Assembly (NCBI GenBank): GCA_031382085.1
Contig: JANMYM010000063.1
Coordinates: 1 to 64,000, forward strand
Direction: 5' to 3'
From: UBA964 sp031382085
GTDB lineage: Bacteria; Pseudomonadota; Gammaproteobacteria; Steroidobacterales; Steroidobacteraceae
DNA length: 64,000 bases
Shown: in pieces, positions 51,535 through 60,461 of the stretch
Layout of the letters: each line of letters starts with the position of its first letter
Numbering within the stretch: position 1 is the stretch's first letter
Made by a program: the position numbers and the translations under genes
Notes under the pieces: generated by a model
What the model was told of the DNA's origin: nothing
The model's input: only the letters and a program-made list of their open reading frames with translations
Databases searched by the model: none

Positions 51535-51584
51535 CCGGAGGGGCGCCACCACCAGCAAAGGGTCTGGCAACTTGGCGAGCGCAT
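51501..51584 (-). CDS. trpL: trp operon leader peptide
   Basis: A 27-residue open frame starting MRSPSCQTLCWWWRPSGRSG, with three consecutive Trp codons at residues 11-13 and a fourth at 22, ending AAVID before a TAA. Stalling of the ribosome at TGG TGG TGG under Trp shortage would free the antiterminator segment that lies within its 3' half. The Shine-Dalgarno is weak (GGCGAGCGG about 18 bases upstream). A longer overlapping 120-codon frame over this region is a shadow. Confidence 0.85.
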   Translation of the reverse strand: MRSPSCQTLCWWWRPSGRSGCWAAVID

Positions 51585-51766
51585 GACCGGGCCAGTATGG
51601 CCGCTCGCCTTCAGACTCGTCAACCTCTCCGTTCAGCTTGCCGACGTCGCGTTCATGACACACAAAAGTCCCTGTTTTTCGGCCTATCCGCAGCAGATGT
51701 GGGACAAACACACAAGCCGCCTGCCGGCATAGAATAGGCGCCCAATCTATCTGGCAGGGCGAAGTC

Positions 51767-54217
51767 ATGACGGTCGACTACGAGAAACTGGGCGTATTTT
51801 ATCTCGGGCGGGAGTTTGATGCCGCCAGCAATGCACTGAAGGACGACCCGGTCCTGTACGAATCACGCGACCTCACCACCCACGCGGTCTGCGTCGGCAT
51901 GACCGGCAGCGGTAAGACTGGGTTGTGTCTTTCCTTGTTAGAGGAGGCCGCGATCGACGGCGTGCCGGCCATCTGCATCGACCCGAAAGGCGATCTTGGC
52001 AATCTATTGTTAGCTTTCCCGCAACTGCGGGGCGCGGACTTCCAGCCCTGGGTCGATTCCGCCGAGGCGGCGCGCAAAGGCATGACGGTTGAGGCCTTCG
52101 CCGTCAAAACCGCGGAGACCTGGAAAAACGGTCTCGCCGAGTGGCAACAAGCGCCGGACCGCATCGCAAAGTTCAAGGACAGCGTCGATGTCGCGATCTA
52201 CACGCCCGGCGCACGCACCGGCCTGCCGTTGTCGGTGCTGCGCTCCTTCGCCGCACCCCCGGCCGAGGCGCTGGCCGACGGCGCCGCGGTACGCGAGCGC
52301 GCCAGTACGGTGGTTTCCGGCCTGCTCTCCTTGTTAGGCCGGGATGCAGATCCGTTGCAAAGCCGCGAACACATATTGCTCGCAACCATCGTCGAGACCG
52401 CGTGGAACGCGGGCCAGAATCTCGATGTGGCTGCGCTGATCAATGCGATCCAGAAACCCGCGTTCGATCGAATTGGCGCTTTCGATCTCGACACGTTCTT
52501 CGCACCGAAGGACCGTCTGCAGCTCGCGATGGCGATCAACAATCTGCTGGCTTCGCCGAGTTTTGCGGCCTGGATGGAGGGCGCGCCGCTCGACGCGCAA
52601 CGCCTGCTGTTCACGCCCGAGGGCAAGCCGCGCATCAGCATCATCTCGATCGCACACCTGTCCGATCCGGAACGCATGTTCATCGTCACCCTGGTGCTGA
52701 ACGAGCTGATTGCCTGGATGCGCAATCAGTCGGGCACCTCCTCGTTGCGCGCGATTTTTTACATGGACGAGATTTTCGGCTATTTCCCCCCGACCGCTAA
52801 CCCGCCGTCGAAGACCCCGATGCTCACGCTGCTGAAGCAGGCGCGCGCCTACGGCCTGGGCGTGTTGCTGGCAACACAAAACCCCGTCGACCTGGATTAC
52901 AAGGGTCTGTCGAACTGCGGCACCTGGCTGATCGGGCGCCTGCAGACCGAGCGCGACAAGATGCGCGTCATCGAAGGACTGGAGAGCGCCCTCCCCGGTG
53001 CCAGCGGCCTTGACGGCGCGAATCTCGACAAGATGATGTCGTCGCTGACGCAACGGGTATTTCTGGTGCGAAACGTCCATGACGACGCGCCGTTTCTGAT
53101 GAAAAGCCGCTGGGCGCTGTCCTATTTGCGCGGGCCCATGACCGGCCAGGAGATTGCGCGCGTGATGGCGCCCTACAAGGCCGCCAATGCTAACAACCTC
53201 GGGGCGCCGGCCGTTGTGATTGCGCGCGATAGCACCGCGGCTGGCGCCGCCAGCCCGGCGGCGGCCGGCGGCGGAATCCGCCCCGCGCTGCCCGCGGGTA
53301 TCAGCGAGTATTTCCTTGCTGCCGGCAAGGGCGATGGGGCTGTCACCTACCAGCCCATGATCGCGGGCTTCGCCAAACTGCACTTTGTCGACAGCAAGAT
53401 CAATGTCGATCAGTGGCTGACCCAGGGGTATCTCGCCGCACTCGATGATGAAGGTAAGCAGCCGCAGTGGGCGGATGCGACAGCGCGCGCGGATTTCAGA
53501 TCGTCGTTAGGTCGTAGCCCTGTCAGCAATGCCGGTTATGCCGGCCTGGCGGGCGCCGCCACGCGCGAGGCGTCCTACGCTTCCTGGGCCAGGAGTTTGA
53601 GCGCGCAGCTTTACGAAAACGCACGCGCGCAGCAGCTGGTCTGCGACGCGCTCAGGATGTCGTCGAATGCGGGCGAGTCCGAAGGCGATTTCCGCGGCCG
53701 GTTGGCGCTGCTGCTGCGCGAGCGACGCGACGCGGCGGTCGAAGATCTGCGGCGCAAGTGCGCGCCGAAACTCGCAACGCTGCAGGACCGGATACGCACG
53801 GCGCAGGACCGGGCCGAGCGCGAAAAGGACCAGCTGAAAAGTCAGCGCCTCAACACCGCGTTGTCGGTGGGCGCATCGATCCTGGGAGCGGTATTTGGCA
53901 GTCGTCGGATCACCGCTGGTAACATTGGCCGCGTCGCTTCGGCGGCGCGCACCGCCGGTCGCCTGGGGCGCGAGTCGGATGACGTGAGTCGCGCCGAGGA
54001 CAGTGTCGAAGTGTTGCAGCAGCGACTGGATGCGCTCAAGTCCGAGTTCGAGAGCGAAACCGCCCGGCTCGCGCAGTCGCTGGACGCGTCCGCAATCTCC
54101 CTGCGCACCGTTCAGCTGACGCCACGCAAGTCCGATATCGCGATTGGCGAGGTCGCATTGGTGTGGGCGCCGTGGCGCAAGGGCGCGGACGGCTTCCCGG
54201 CGCCGGCGTTCGACTGA
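51767..54217 (+). CDS. HerA/FtsK-like ATPase (stand-alone)
   Basis: An 816-residue protein. Walker A is VGMTGSGKTGLCLSLLEEA (about residues 43-61), and Walker B is AIFYMDEIFGYFPPTAN (~330). The family motif LLATQNPVDLDYKGLSNCGT follows. The C-terminal third is a long coiled coil (EDLRRKCAPKLATLQDRIRT) and a glycine-rich stretch. HerA-like pumps form hexamers acting on DNA. No nuclease partner (NurA, SIR2 or similar) is adjacent, so the function is unclear. It is divergent from trpL. Confidence 0.75.
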   Translation: MTVDYEKLGVFYLGREFDAASNALKDDPVLYESRDLTTHAVCVGMTGSGKTGLCLSLLEEAAIDGVPAICIDPKGDLGNLLLAFPQLRGADFQPWVDSAEAARKGMTVEAFAVKTAETWKNGLAEWQQAPDRIAKFKDSVDVAIYTPGARTGLPLSVLRSFAAPPAEALADGAAVRERASTVVSGLLSLLGRDADPLQSREHILLATIVETAWNAGQNLDVAALINAIQKPAFDRIGAFDLDTFFAPKDRLQLAMAINNLLASPSFAAWMEGAPLDAQRLLFTPEGKPRISIISIAHLSDPERMFIVTLVLNELIAWMRNQSGTSSLRAIFYMDEIFGYFPPTANPPSKTPMLTLLKQARAYGLGVLLATQNPVDLDYKGLSNCGTWLIGRLQTERDKMRVIEGLESALPGASGLDGANLDKMMSSLTQRVFLVRNVHDDAPFLMKSRWALSYLRGPMTGQEIARVMAPYKAANANNLGAPAVVIARDSTAAGAASPAAAGGGIRPALPAGISEYFLAAGKGDGAVTYQPMIAGFAKLHFVDSKINVDQWLTQGYLAALDDEGKQPQWADATARADFRSSLGRSPVSNAGYAGLAGAATREASYASWARSLSAQLYENARAQQLVCDALRMSSNAGESEGDFRGRLALLLRERRDAAVEDLRRKCAPKLATLQDRIRTAQDRAEREKDQLKSQRLNTALSVGASILGAVFGSRRITAGNIGRVASAARTAGRLGRESDDVSRAEDSVEVLQQRLDALKSEFESETARLAQSLDASAISLRTVQLTPRKSDIAIGEVALVWAPWRKGADGFPAPAFD

Positions 54218-54233
54218 GCTGACAGGAGCAGGC

Positions 54234-54617
54234 ATGAAAGATCTGATTGATTCGCTGATCAGGGAACTCAAGATTGACGAACGGCAGGCGGCAGGCGGCG
54301 CCGCGGTCATTTTGAAAGCGGCGCGCGACAAGCTCGGCGCCGCCGAGTTCACCAGCATGTTAGCCAGCGTGCCGGGCACCGACCAGCTGCTCGCGCAAGC
54401 ACCCGAGAGCGGCGGCCTGGGCAGACTCTTTGGTGGCTTTGCGTCGGCGCTGGGCGGCGGCAACGCCGCCATTCTGACCAGTGTCCTGGCCGGCTTCATC
54501 AAGTTGGGCCTGACACAACAGGATGCACAAAAGTTTGTGCCCGTCATGCTGAACTACTTGCGCAACAAGATCGGCAAGGCCGCGACCGACAAACTGGAGC
54601 AGACGCTGCGTGCCTGA
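54234..54617 (+). CDS. DUF2780-like helical protein
   Basis: A 127-residue protein from the ATG behind AGGAG; a longer frame upstream overlaps the ATPase gene and is ignored. The pattern of a DLIDSLIRELKIDERQAAGG helix, a Gly-rich centre (GLGRLFGGFASALGGGNA) and a C-terminal QQDAQKFVPVMLNYLRNKIG helix matches DUF2780-type proteins. Function unknown. It sits between the HerA-like ATPase and the TlpA-like lipoprotein, overlapping the latter by eight bases. Confidence 0.65.
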   Translation: MKDLIDSLIRELKIDERQAAGGAAVILKAARDKLGAAEFTSMLASVPGTDQLLAQAPESGGLGRLFGGFASALGGGNAAILTSVLAGFIKLGLTQQDAQKFVPVMLNYLRNKIGKAATDKLEQTLRA

Positions 54618-55887
54618 CAACATTTCGCGCGCAGCGCGCCGATGCGGATGGGTCGCGCCCCTCACTGCGCTGCTGGTGTCCTGTGGTCAGGCGCCACCTG
54701 CGCCACCGCCGATAACCACAGACCCGGTGGGCCTGTGGCGCGCCACACTCGCATTGCCCGGCGGTGAACTGCCGTTCGGGCTGGAATTTACCCGCAGCGC
54801 CGACGGCAAGCTAACAGCGATGCTGATGAACGGGCCGGAGCGCCTGAATATCACCGACATCCGGCAGCGGGATGGGCAACTCGAACTTGGCATGCCCGGC
54901 TATCAGAACAAGTTGCTCGCCAAAGTACAGGGCGACGTGCTCTCGGGTGAAGTCGTGAAAGTGCGTACCGGCGGCGAACTGCAACATATACCGCTGCACG
55001 CGCGCCGCAATCAGTCGCATCGGTTTTTTGCGTCGCCGATGCTGGATGGCGCGCAGGCCGGCGGACGCTGGGCTGTCAGGTTCACGGACTCGGATGGCAA
55101 GACCTACGCGGCGGTTGGCGAATTTCAACAGCAAGGCGCCAACGTCAGCGGCACATTCCTGACCGGTACCGGCGATCATCGTTACCTCGCCGGCGAAGTA
55201 CGCGGCCAGGAGCTATACCTGTCGACCTTCGATGGCGGCAACGCGTTCCTGTATCGCGCGCGGTTCACGAACAAGGATCGAATCGAGGGGACATATTGGT
55301 CCGGCCTGCTATCGGTCGAAACGTTCGTCGCTGAGCGCAACAACGCGGCGTCGTTAGGCGATGAGGAAAGCGTCACGAAGGTGAGAAAGCCGGACGCGCG
55401 GCTGAAATTCCAGTTCCCGGATAGCGACGGGAAAATGGTGTCGCTGAGCGACGCGCGCTTCAAGGGCAAGGCGATGATCGTGACGCTCGCCGGCAGCTGG
55501 TGCCCGAACTGTCACGACGAGGCTGCGTATTTGGCACCGCTCTACCGGCAATGGCGTGAGCGTGGATTAGAGATCGTGACCTTGATGTTCGAGCGCTTCG
55601 GCGATTTTGCGCAGGCCGCAGCGGCAACCCGAACTTTTCGCCAGCAGTTCGGCATCGAATATCCGACACTGATTGCAGGCATCTCCGACAGGGACGACGC
55701 TGCGAAAAAGCTTCCGGCACTCAATGGCGTGTTCGCCTTTCCAACCACGCTTTTCATCGGCCGCGACGGCAGGGTCCGCAGCACCCACACCGGTTTTTCC
55801 GGTCCGGCCACCGGCGCGCACTACGCGGCACTGCAGCGCGACTTCGCGGCGCGGGTCGAGTCCCTGCTTTCAGAACCTGTACGTTAG
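54610..55887 (+). CDS. TlpA/thioredoxin-like lipoprotein
   Basis: A 425-residue protein. The lipobox is LLVSC (about residue 25), so it is a lipoprotein. The first ~250 residues form a beta-rich domain of unknown type. The C-terminal ~150 residues are a TlpA-type thioredoxin fold with the redox motif SWCPNCHDEAAYLAPLY and the cis-Pro region VFAFPTTLFIGRDGRV. It may reduce disulfides or cytochrome cysteines outside the cytoplasm. GTG is the probable start. Confidence 0.75.
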   Translation: MPDNISRAARRCGWVAPLTALLVSCGQAPPAPPPITTDPVGLWRATLALPGGELPFGLEFTRSADGKLTAMLMNGPERLNITDIRQRDGQLELGMPGYQNKLLAKVQGDVLSGEVVKVRTGGELQHIPLHARRNQSHRFFASPMLDGAQAGGRWAVRFTDSDGKTYAAVGEFQQQGANVSGTFLTGTGDHRYLAGEVRGQELYLSTFDGGNAFLYRARFTNKDRIEGTYWSGLLSVETFVAERNNAASLGDEESVTKVRKPDARLKFQFPDSDGKMVSLSDARFKGKAMIVTLAGSWCPNCHDEAAYLAPLYRQWRERGLEIVTLMFERFGDFAQAAAATRTFRQQFGIEYPTLIAGISDRDDAAKKLPALNGVFAFPTTLFIGRDGRVRSTHTGFSGPATGAHYAALQRDFAARVESLLSEPVR

Positions 55888-55895
55888 GCTGGCAA

Positions 55896-56378
55896 ATGCC
55901 CTCTTTTGATGTTGTTTCCGAACTGAACGCGCATGAAGTTAGCAACGCGGTTGACCAGGCCAATCGCGAATTGCAGCAGCGCTTCGATTTCAAGAATACG
56001 GGCGCGAGCTTTACGCTGGAAGAATTCATGGTGACGATGCGCGCCGAGGTCGAGTTCCAGCTCAAGCAAATGCTGGAAATTCTGAAGATTCGCCTCAGCA
56101 AGCGCGGTATTGACATCAGCTGCCTCGAAGTCAATGACCCGCTGACCAACCTAGCCGAGGCCCGACAGCAAGTCATTTTGAAACAGGGCATCGATCAGGA
56201 AGTCGGTAAGAAACTTTCCAAGCTGATCAAGGAATCCGGTCTCAAGGTCCAGGCGGCGATCCAGGGACAGAAAGTCCGCATCACCGGCAAGAAACGCGAC
56301 GATCTGCAAGAGGCGATCGCGCTGATCCGGGGCGCCAAACTGGACATGCCGCTGCAGTTCGAGAATTTCCGCGACTAG
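55896..56378 (+). CDS. yajQ: YajQ-family nucleotide-binding protein
   Basis: A 160-residue protein starting MPSFDVVSELNAHEVSNAVD, identical in pattern to YajQ, and ending LRGAKLDMPLQFENFRD-like (LIRGAKLDMPLQFENFRD). YajQ has two ferredoxin-like domains and binds nucleotides; a cyclic-di-GMP receptor role is reported in Xanthomonas. It converges with the BtuF-like gene, with the stops overlapping. Confidence 0.95.
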   Translation: MPSFDVVSELNAHEVSNAVDQANRELQQRFDFKNTGASFTLEEFMVTMRAEVEFQLKQMLEILKIRLSKRGIDISCLEVNDPLTNLAEARQQVILKQGIDQEVGKKLSKLIKESGLKVQAAIQGQKVRITGKKRDDLQEAIALIRGAKLDMPLQFENFRD

Positions 56379-57286
56379 GGCCTGGGCGCCGCAGCGATCC
56401 TGTGCCGGTCCAGCAGCTCGCAGAGCCTGGCGGTCGCATCGACCGCACTCGGACCTAACATACCGAAGCGCGGATCCTCGAAGGGTATGAGCGCCTGCCG
56501 GCGCACCGCCGCCAGGTGCGGAAAATCGTACCAGTCGGCGAGCCAGGCCCGGGCCTGTCCGGGCGGCGCGTCCGCAATGATGACCGCCGGATTGCGGCTC
56601 AAGACCGCCTCGACCGAGACCGCTGGCGCTTCGTTGCCGAGTTCCGCAAAAATATTGGTGGCCCCGCACAGACTCAGCGAGTCACTCATCATGTGGCGGC
56701 CGCCGACGGTATAGAGCGGGCGATTCCAGATCTGCAGAAACACCGTGAGCCGTTCACTGGCCGCATAGCGGGCCTGCAGGGCCGACAGTCGATTTGTTAG
56801 CTCGAGGGCTTTGCGATCAGCGGCGGCAGCGACGCCGCTCAGCGCCCCCAGCCGGCGCAGAGACGCTGGCAGGCCACGCAGCGAGGTTACATGCTGGCGG
56901 TAGAGATGCAATTGCAGTTTGTGCAGCTGCTCGATCTGCGCCGCAGGATTGCCGCCCTGCCAGACAATCACGACATCCGGGCGCAGCGCGAGTATCTTCT
57001 CGAGATCCAGCCCCGCGACATCGCCGATGCGCGGTACCGCGCGTGCCGCCGCGGGTTGGTCGGAATATCGCGACGTACCGACGACCCGATCGCCAACGCC
57101 AATCGCAAACAGCATTTCGGTGGCGCCCGGTGCGAGGCTGACAATTCGGCCGGGCACCGCGGCCAGCTTGAGGGTCGCACCGGTGTCATCCGTCACAACC
57201 AGAGACCGAGCGGCGGCGCTCGCCGGGCTGACCAGCAGCAATCCCGCTGCTAACAAAGTTGGCGCGCCGCGCCAGCTGGTCCGCAT
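56375..57286 (-). CDS. Periplasmic cobalamin/iron-chelate-binding protein (BtuF-like)
   Basis: A 303-residue protein with a signal peptide (about residues 1-25). The fold is of class III binding proteins: RIVSLAPGATEMLFAIGVGD, then VGTSRYSDQPAAARAVPRIG and LDLEKILALRPDVVIVWQGG, which match BtuF. It would bind vitamin B12 or a related ligand for an ABC importer. No importer genes lie nearby. It is in the feoAB transcription unit, and its start overlaps the stop of the small gene upstream. Confidence 0.75.
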   Translation of the reverse strand: MRTSWRGAPTLLAAGLLLVSPASAAARSLVVTDDTGATLKLAAVPGRIVSLAPGATEMLFAIGVGDRVVGTSRYSDQPAAARAVPRIGDVAGLDLEKILALRPDVVIVWQGGNPAAQIEQLHKLQLHLYRQHVTSLRGLPASLRRLGALSGVAAAADRKALELTNRLSALQARYAASERLTVFLQIWNRPLYTVGGRHMMSDSLSLCGATNIFAELGNEAPAVSVEAVLSRNPAVIIADAPPGQARAWLADWYDFPHLAAVRRQALIPFEDPRFGMLGPSAVDATARLCELLDRHRIAAAPRP

Positions 57287-57519
57287 CAGGGTTCGCGCTT
57301 GCTGGGAGCTGACGAGCAACTGCCGCAGCCGCCGGCCGATAGCCGCGCGGCCAGCCGTCGCGCTATGAATCGGCGCAACCAGTTCGGCGCAGTCCCTGCG
57401 GCCAACCGGCGCTCCAGCGCCTGCAAGCTGCGCAGCTGCCAGGTCGCGGGCATCAACAGCCAGGCTGAATACACCGAAGCCAGCGAAACCAGCAAAGCGG
57501 CAAGCAGCCATTGCGTCAT
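57286..57519 (-). CDS. DUF6587-like small Cys-rich membrane protein
   Basis: A 77-residue protein: one N-terminal membrane helix (TQWLLAALLVSLASVYSAWL), a basic middle part, and a C-terminal GGCGSCSSAPSK cysteine pair. This layout matches the small FeoB-associated Cys-rich or DUF6587 proteins often found after feoB. The start overlaps the end of feoB by four bases. It probably helps in iron uptake, replacing FeoC in the operon. Confidence 0.65.
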   Translation of the reverse strand: MTQWLLAALLVSLASVYSAWLLMPATWQLRSLQALERRLAAGTAPNWLRRFIARRLAARLSAGGCGSCSSAPSKREP

Positions 57520-59378
57520 GTCGTGCCCCAGCCCAGGGCCACGGCGGCGCGCCAGGTCACGAATGACGCCAGCCACGCAAGCGCGAACAGGTAGGCCGCC
57601 ATTATTATTGGATAGCGCCAGCTGTTGGTTTCGCGCCGCACTACCGCCAGCGTCGGCAGGCACTGTGGCGCAAACACGTACCAGACCAGCAGCGCGAGCG
57701 CGGTGCCCAGTGGCCACTGCTTGCCGATCGTGCCTGCTAACAAAGTCGCGCCGCTAGCGGAACTCGCTGACACCGCATAGACCGTCGCCAGTGCGCCGAT
57801 GGCAACTTCACGGGCCGCAAGACCTGGAATCAGCGCAATGCAGATCTGCCAGTTGAAGCCGACGGGCGCAAAAATCACGGCAAGCAGCTTGCCGATTTGA
57901 CCGGCAAGGCTGTACTCGATGGGCGCGCCGGTCGCGCCCGGGGGCGGCGCCGGATAGTTCGACAGAAACCACAGCACCACCATCAAGGTGAGAATGATGC
58001 CGCCGACGCGGCGCATGAATATCCGCACGCGCTCCCACAGACCGATCAGCAGATTGCGCAGATTTGGCCACTGGTAGTCCGGCAATTCGAGCAGCAGCGG
58101 GTTGTAACTGGCCTTCATCAGGGTTTTTTTCATCACGAACGCAACCAGCAGCGCGCTGGCGATCCCCGCGAAATACAGCAGGAACAGCACCAGTCCGCGC
58201 AGGTTGAAAGGCCCGGCCGCGCGCTCTGGAATAAACGCGCCAATCAGCAGCGCGTACACCGGCAGCCTCGCTGAGCAGGTCATCAGCGGTGCGATCATGA
58301 TGGTCGCAATGCGGTCGCGGATGTTAGGTATCGTGCGGGTTGCCATGATGCCCGGTATCGCGCAAGCGAACGATGACAACAGTGGTATGAACGCGCGACC
58401 CGAGAGCCCGACGCTGCCCATGACGCGGTCCAGCAGAAACGCGGCGCGCGGCAGGTAGCCACTGTCCTCAAGCGCGAGAATGAATGCGAACAGGATGATG
58501 ATCTGCGGCAGGAACACCAGCACGCTGCCAACGCCGGCAACGACGCCCTCGATCAGCAGAGACTGCAGCGGTCCGGGCGGCATGACTTGCGCGATCCACC
58601 CGCCTGCGGCGGTTACCGCGTCCTGAATCAGGCTCATCGGCAGCTTGGCAAAGCTGAAAACCGCCTGGAACACGAAAAACAGCAGCACGCCTAACAAAAC
58701 CAACCCGAAAACCGGGTGCATCAGCACCGAATCGGCGAACAGCGAGGCGCGTTGCTGCAGGGGCTCGCGCCAGCCGATTTTTACCAGTAGCTCGTTGACA
58801 GTGCGCTGCGTGGCCTCGATGTCGGCCGGCGCGCCATCCCGCCAGGGCAGCGGCTGCGAAAGTCTCGGCCTGATTTCCATTTGATCAAGTTTGGTTAGCA
58901 AATCGCCCGCGCCACCGGCACGCACCGCCACCGTTGCCACCACGGGGACGCCCAACTCCCGCTCCAGGCGCAGACGGTCGAAACCGAAGCCGCGCATTTC
59001 GGCCAGGTCGCTCATGTTCAACGCGACCACCATGGGCAGGCCGAGCGCACGCACTTCAAGGGCGAGTCGCAGACCCTGGCGCAGGTGTGTCGCGTCAACG
59101 ACGCAAACGATGCACTCCGGCGCACGATCGCCCGCCAGCCGGCCTAACACCGCATCGCGGGTGATGGCTTCATCCAGCGTCGTGGGCGTTAGACTGTAGG
59201 TGCCCGGCAAATCGACCAGCAAGTAGCGCCGGCCCGCGGCAAATTCACCCTGCTTGCGCTCCACCGTCACGCCCGGATAGTTGGCGACTTTCTGCCGGCC
59301 GCCGGTAAGGCGATTGAACAGCGCAGTCTTGCCGCAATTCGGCGCACCTAACAAGGCGACGCAGGCCTGCCCGGTCAC
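57516..59378 (-). CDS. feoB: Ferrous iron transporter FeoB
   Basis: A 620-residue protein. The N-terminal G domain has GAPNCGKTALFNRLTG (P-loop), NYPGVTVERK and DLPGTYSLTP. The C-terminal region has the two Gate (nucleoside-recognition-like) domains with LLSSFACAIPGIMATRTI. It imports Fe2+. At 620 residues it is shorter than E. coli FeoB (about 770), as in many proteobacteria. Its start overlaps the end of feoA. Confidence 0.95.
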   Translation of the reverse strand: MTGQACVALLGAPNCGKTALFNRLTGGRQKVANYPGVTVERKQGEFAAGRRYLLVDLPGTYSLTPTTLDEAITRDAVLGRLAGDRAPECIVCVVDATHLRQGLRLALEVRALGLPMVVALNMSDLAEMRGFGFDRLRLERELGVPVVATVAVRAGGAGDLLTKLDQMEIRPRLSQPLPWRDGAPADIEATQRTVNELLVKIGWREPLQQRASLFADSVLMHPVFGLVLLGVLLFFVFQAVFSFAKLPMSLIQDAVTAAGGWIAQVMPPGPLQSLLIEGVVAGVGSVLVFLPQIIILFAFILALEDSGYLPRAAFLLDRVMGSVGLSGRAFIPLLSSFACAIPGIMATRTIPNIRDRIATIMIAPLMTCSARLPVYALLIGAFIPERAAGPFNLRGLVLFLLYFAGIASALLVAFVMKKTLMKASYNPLLLELPDYQWPNLRNLLIGLWERVRIFMRRVGGIILTLMVVLWFLSNYPAPPPGATGAPIEYSLAGQIGKLLAVIFAPVGFNWQICIALIPGLAAREVAIGALATVYAVSASSASGATLLAGTIGKQWPLGTALALLVWYVFAPQCLPTLAVVRRETNSWRYPIIMAAYLFALAWLASFVTWRAAVALGWGTT

Positions 59379-59662
59379 GGCGCCACCGACGGGGTCACGC
59401 TGACCTTTTCAGCCTCGAAACGCCGCAGCGCAAACGTGGCGCCGGCAACCCGCACCGCAATCGGCTCGTTGCCGGGCCACATGCGTGCCAGTACCTTGAT
59501 ACGGGCGCCGGGAACGAAGCCGAGCTCACGCAGCCGGCGGGCAACGGTGGAGTAGTTCTCGTCACCCATGGTGGTGCCGTCGTCCGCGACCGCCGCAATC
59601 ACAGCCTCGGTCCCGCGGCCAAGTTCGCTCAACCGGCAGGTTTTCAATTCGGTGGGGGCCAT
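59375..59662 (-). CDS. feoA: Ferrous iron transport protein FeoA
   Basis: A 95-residue SH3-like protein: RLRELGFVPGARIKVLARMW followed by PIAVRVAGATFALRRFEAEK, the standard FeoA pattern. It modulates FeoB. An upstream Fur-box-like site is expected to control it. It overlaps feoB by four bases. Confidence 0.9.
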   Translation of the reverse strand: MAPTELKTCRLSELGRGTEAVIAAVADDGTTMGDENYSTVARRLRELGFVPGARIKVLARMWPGNEPIAVRVAGATFALRRFEAEKVSVTPSVAP

Positions 59663-59672
59663 ACCTCAGTCT

Positions 59673-59693
59673 AAATGATAATGATTCTTATTT
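59673..59693. promoter_or_regulatory. Fur-box-like site before feoA
   Basis: AAATGATAATGATTCTTATT is close to the Fur consensus (GATAATGATAATCATTATC) and lies in the divergent region between feoA and azlC, about ten bases from the feoA start. It predicts iron repression of feoA, feoB, the small Cys-rich gene and the BtuF-like gene. Confidence 0.75.
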
Positions 59694-59732
59694 AGAATAA
59701 AAGGCTGCAGCGCAGCAAATTTGGCAGATACC

Positions 59733-60461
59733 ATGCCAAACATGCCATTAATGCGACTCACAGCAGCCGAAAAAGCCGCTTTCAAGGACGGATTCGTCGA
59801 CATGATGGGCCCGGCGCCCGGCGTGCTCGCCTGGGGACTGGTCACTGGCGTTGCCATGGTCAAGATGGGACTCGGCACCATACCGGCCGCGGCAATTTCG
59901 ATCACCTCATACGCGGGGTCGGCACAACTTGCATCACTGCCGCTGGTGGTCGGCGGGGCAGCCTGGTGGGTGATCTGGCTGACCGCCATCGTCATCAATC
60001 TGCGCTTTACCGTCTATGCGGCAACCCTCGGTCAGCTGTTTGCGGAGGCGAAGCCCTGGCACCGCGTCCTGTTAGGTTACTTCAACGGCGATGTCACGTT
60101 CCTGCGTTTGTTAGCTCACCTGGAACGCAGGCCTGACGAGCCGCACCGGTTCGCGTTTTACTGGGGCGCCGTCGCCGGCAACTGGCTGGCTTGGCAGATC
60201 GGCTCGCTGCTCGGTATTTTCGCAGCCACGCAGATTCCGGTCTCCTGGGCGCTGGAAGTGGCTGGAACGCTGGCTTTGGTGGCGGTACTGGCACCCGCAC
60301 TGCGTAACCGGCCGGCCGTGTTAGGTGCCGCCGTTGCCGGCCTGCTCTCGTATGCCTCACGCAATCTGCCGCTGCATCTCGGTGTGATGGTGGGGCTGCT
60401 GGCCGGGATCGCCACCGCGATGGCCGCCGCGCCGCGCGCCGGCCGCGAGGCGGGCGCGTGA
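59733..60461 (+). CDS. azlC: AzlC-family amino-acid exporter, large subunit
   Basis: A 242-residue membrane protein with the AzlC pattern: FKDGFVDMMGPAPGVLAWGL, SYAGSAQLASLPLVVGGA and FTVYAATLGQLFAEAKPWHR. With AzlD it exports branched-chain or other amino acids. Several ATG codons are close together; 59733 is taken. It overlaps azlD by four bases. Confidence 0.8.
   Translation: MPNMPLMRLTAAEKAAFKDGFVDMMGPAPGVLAWGLVTGVAMVKMGLGTIPAAAISITSYAGSAQLASLPLVVGGAAWWVIWLTAIVINLRFTVYAATLGQLFAEAKPWHRVLLGYFNGDVTFLRLLAHLERRPDEPHRFAFYWGAVAGNWLAWQIGSLLGIFAATQIPVSWALEVAGTLALVAVLAPALRNRPAVLGAAVAGLLSYASRNLPLHLGVMVGLLAGIATAMAAAPRAGREAGA

Noticed and set aside
51406..51768. A 120-codon minus-strand frame across the trp leader
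   Set aside because: It overlaps trpL, the attenuator hairpins and the trpE start. The WWW leader frame explains the region better.
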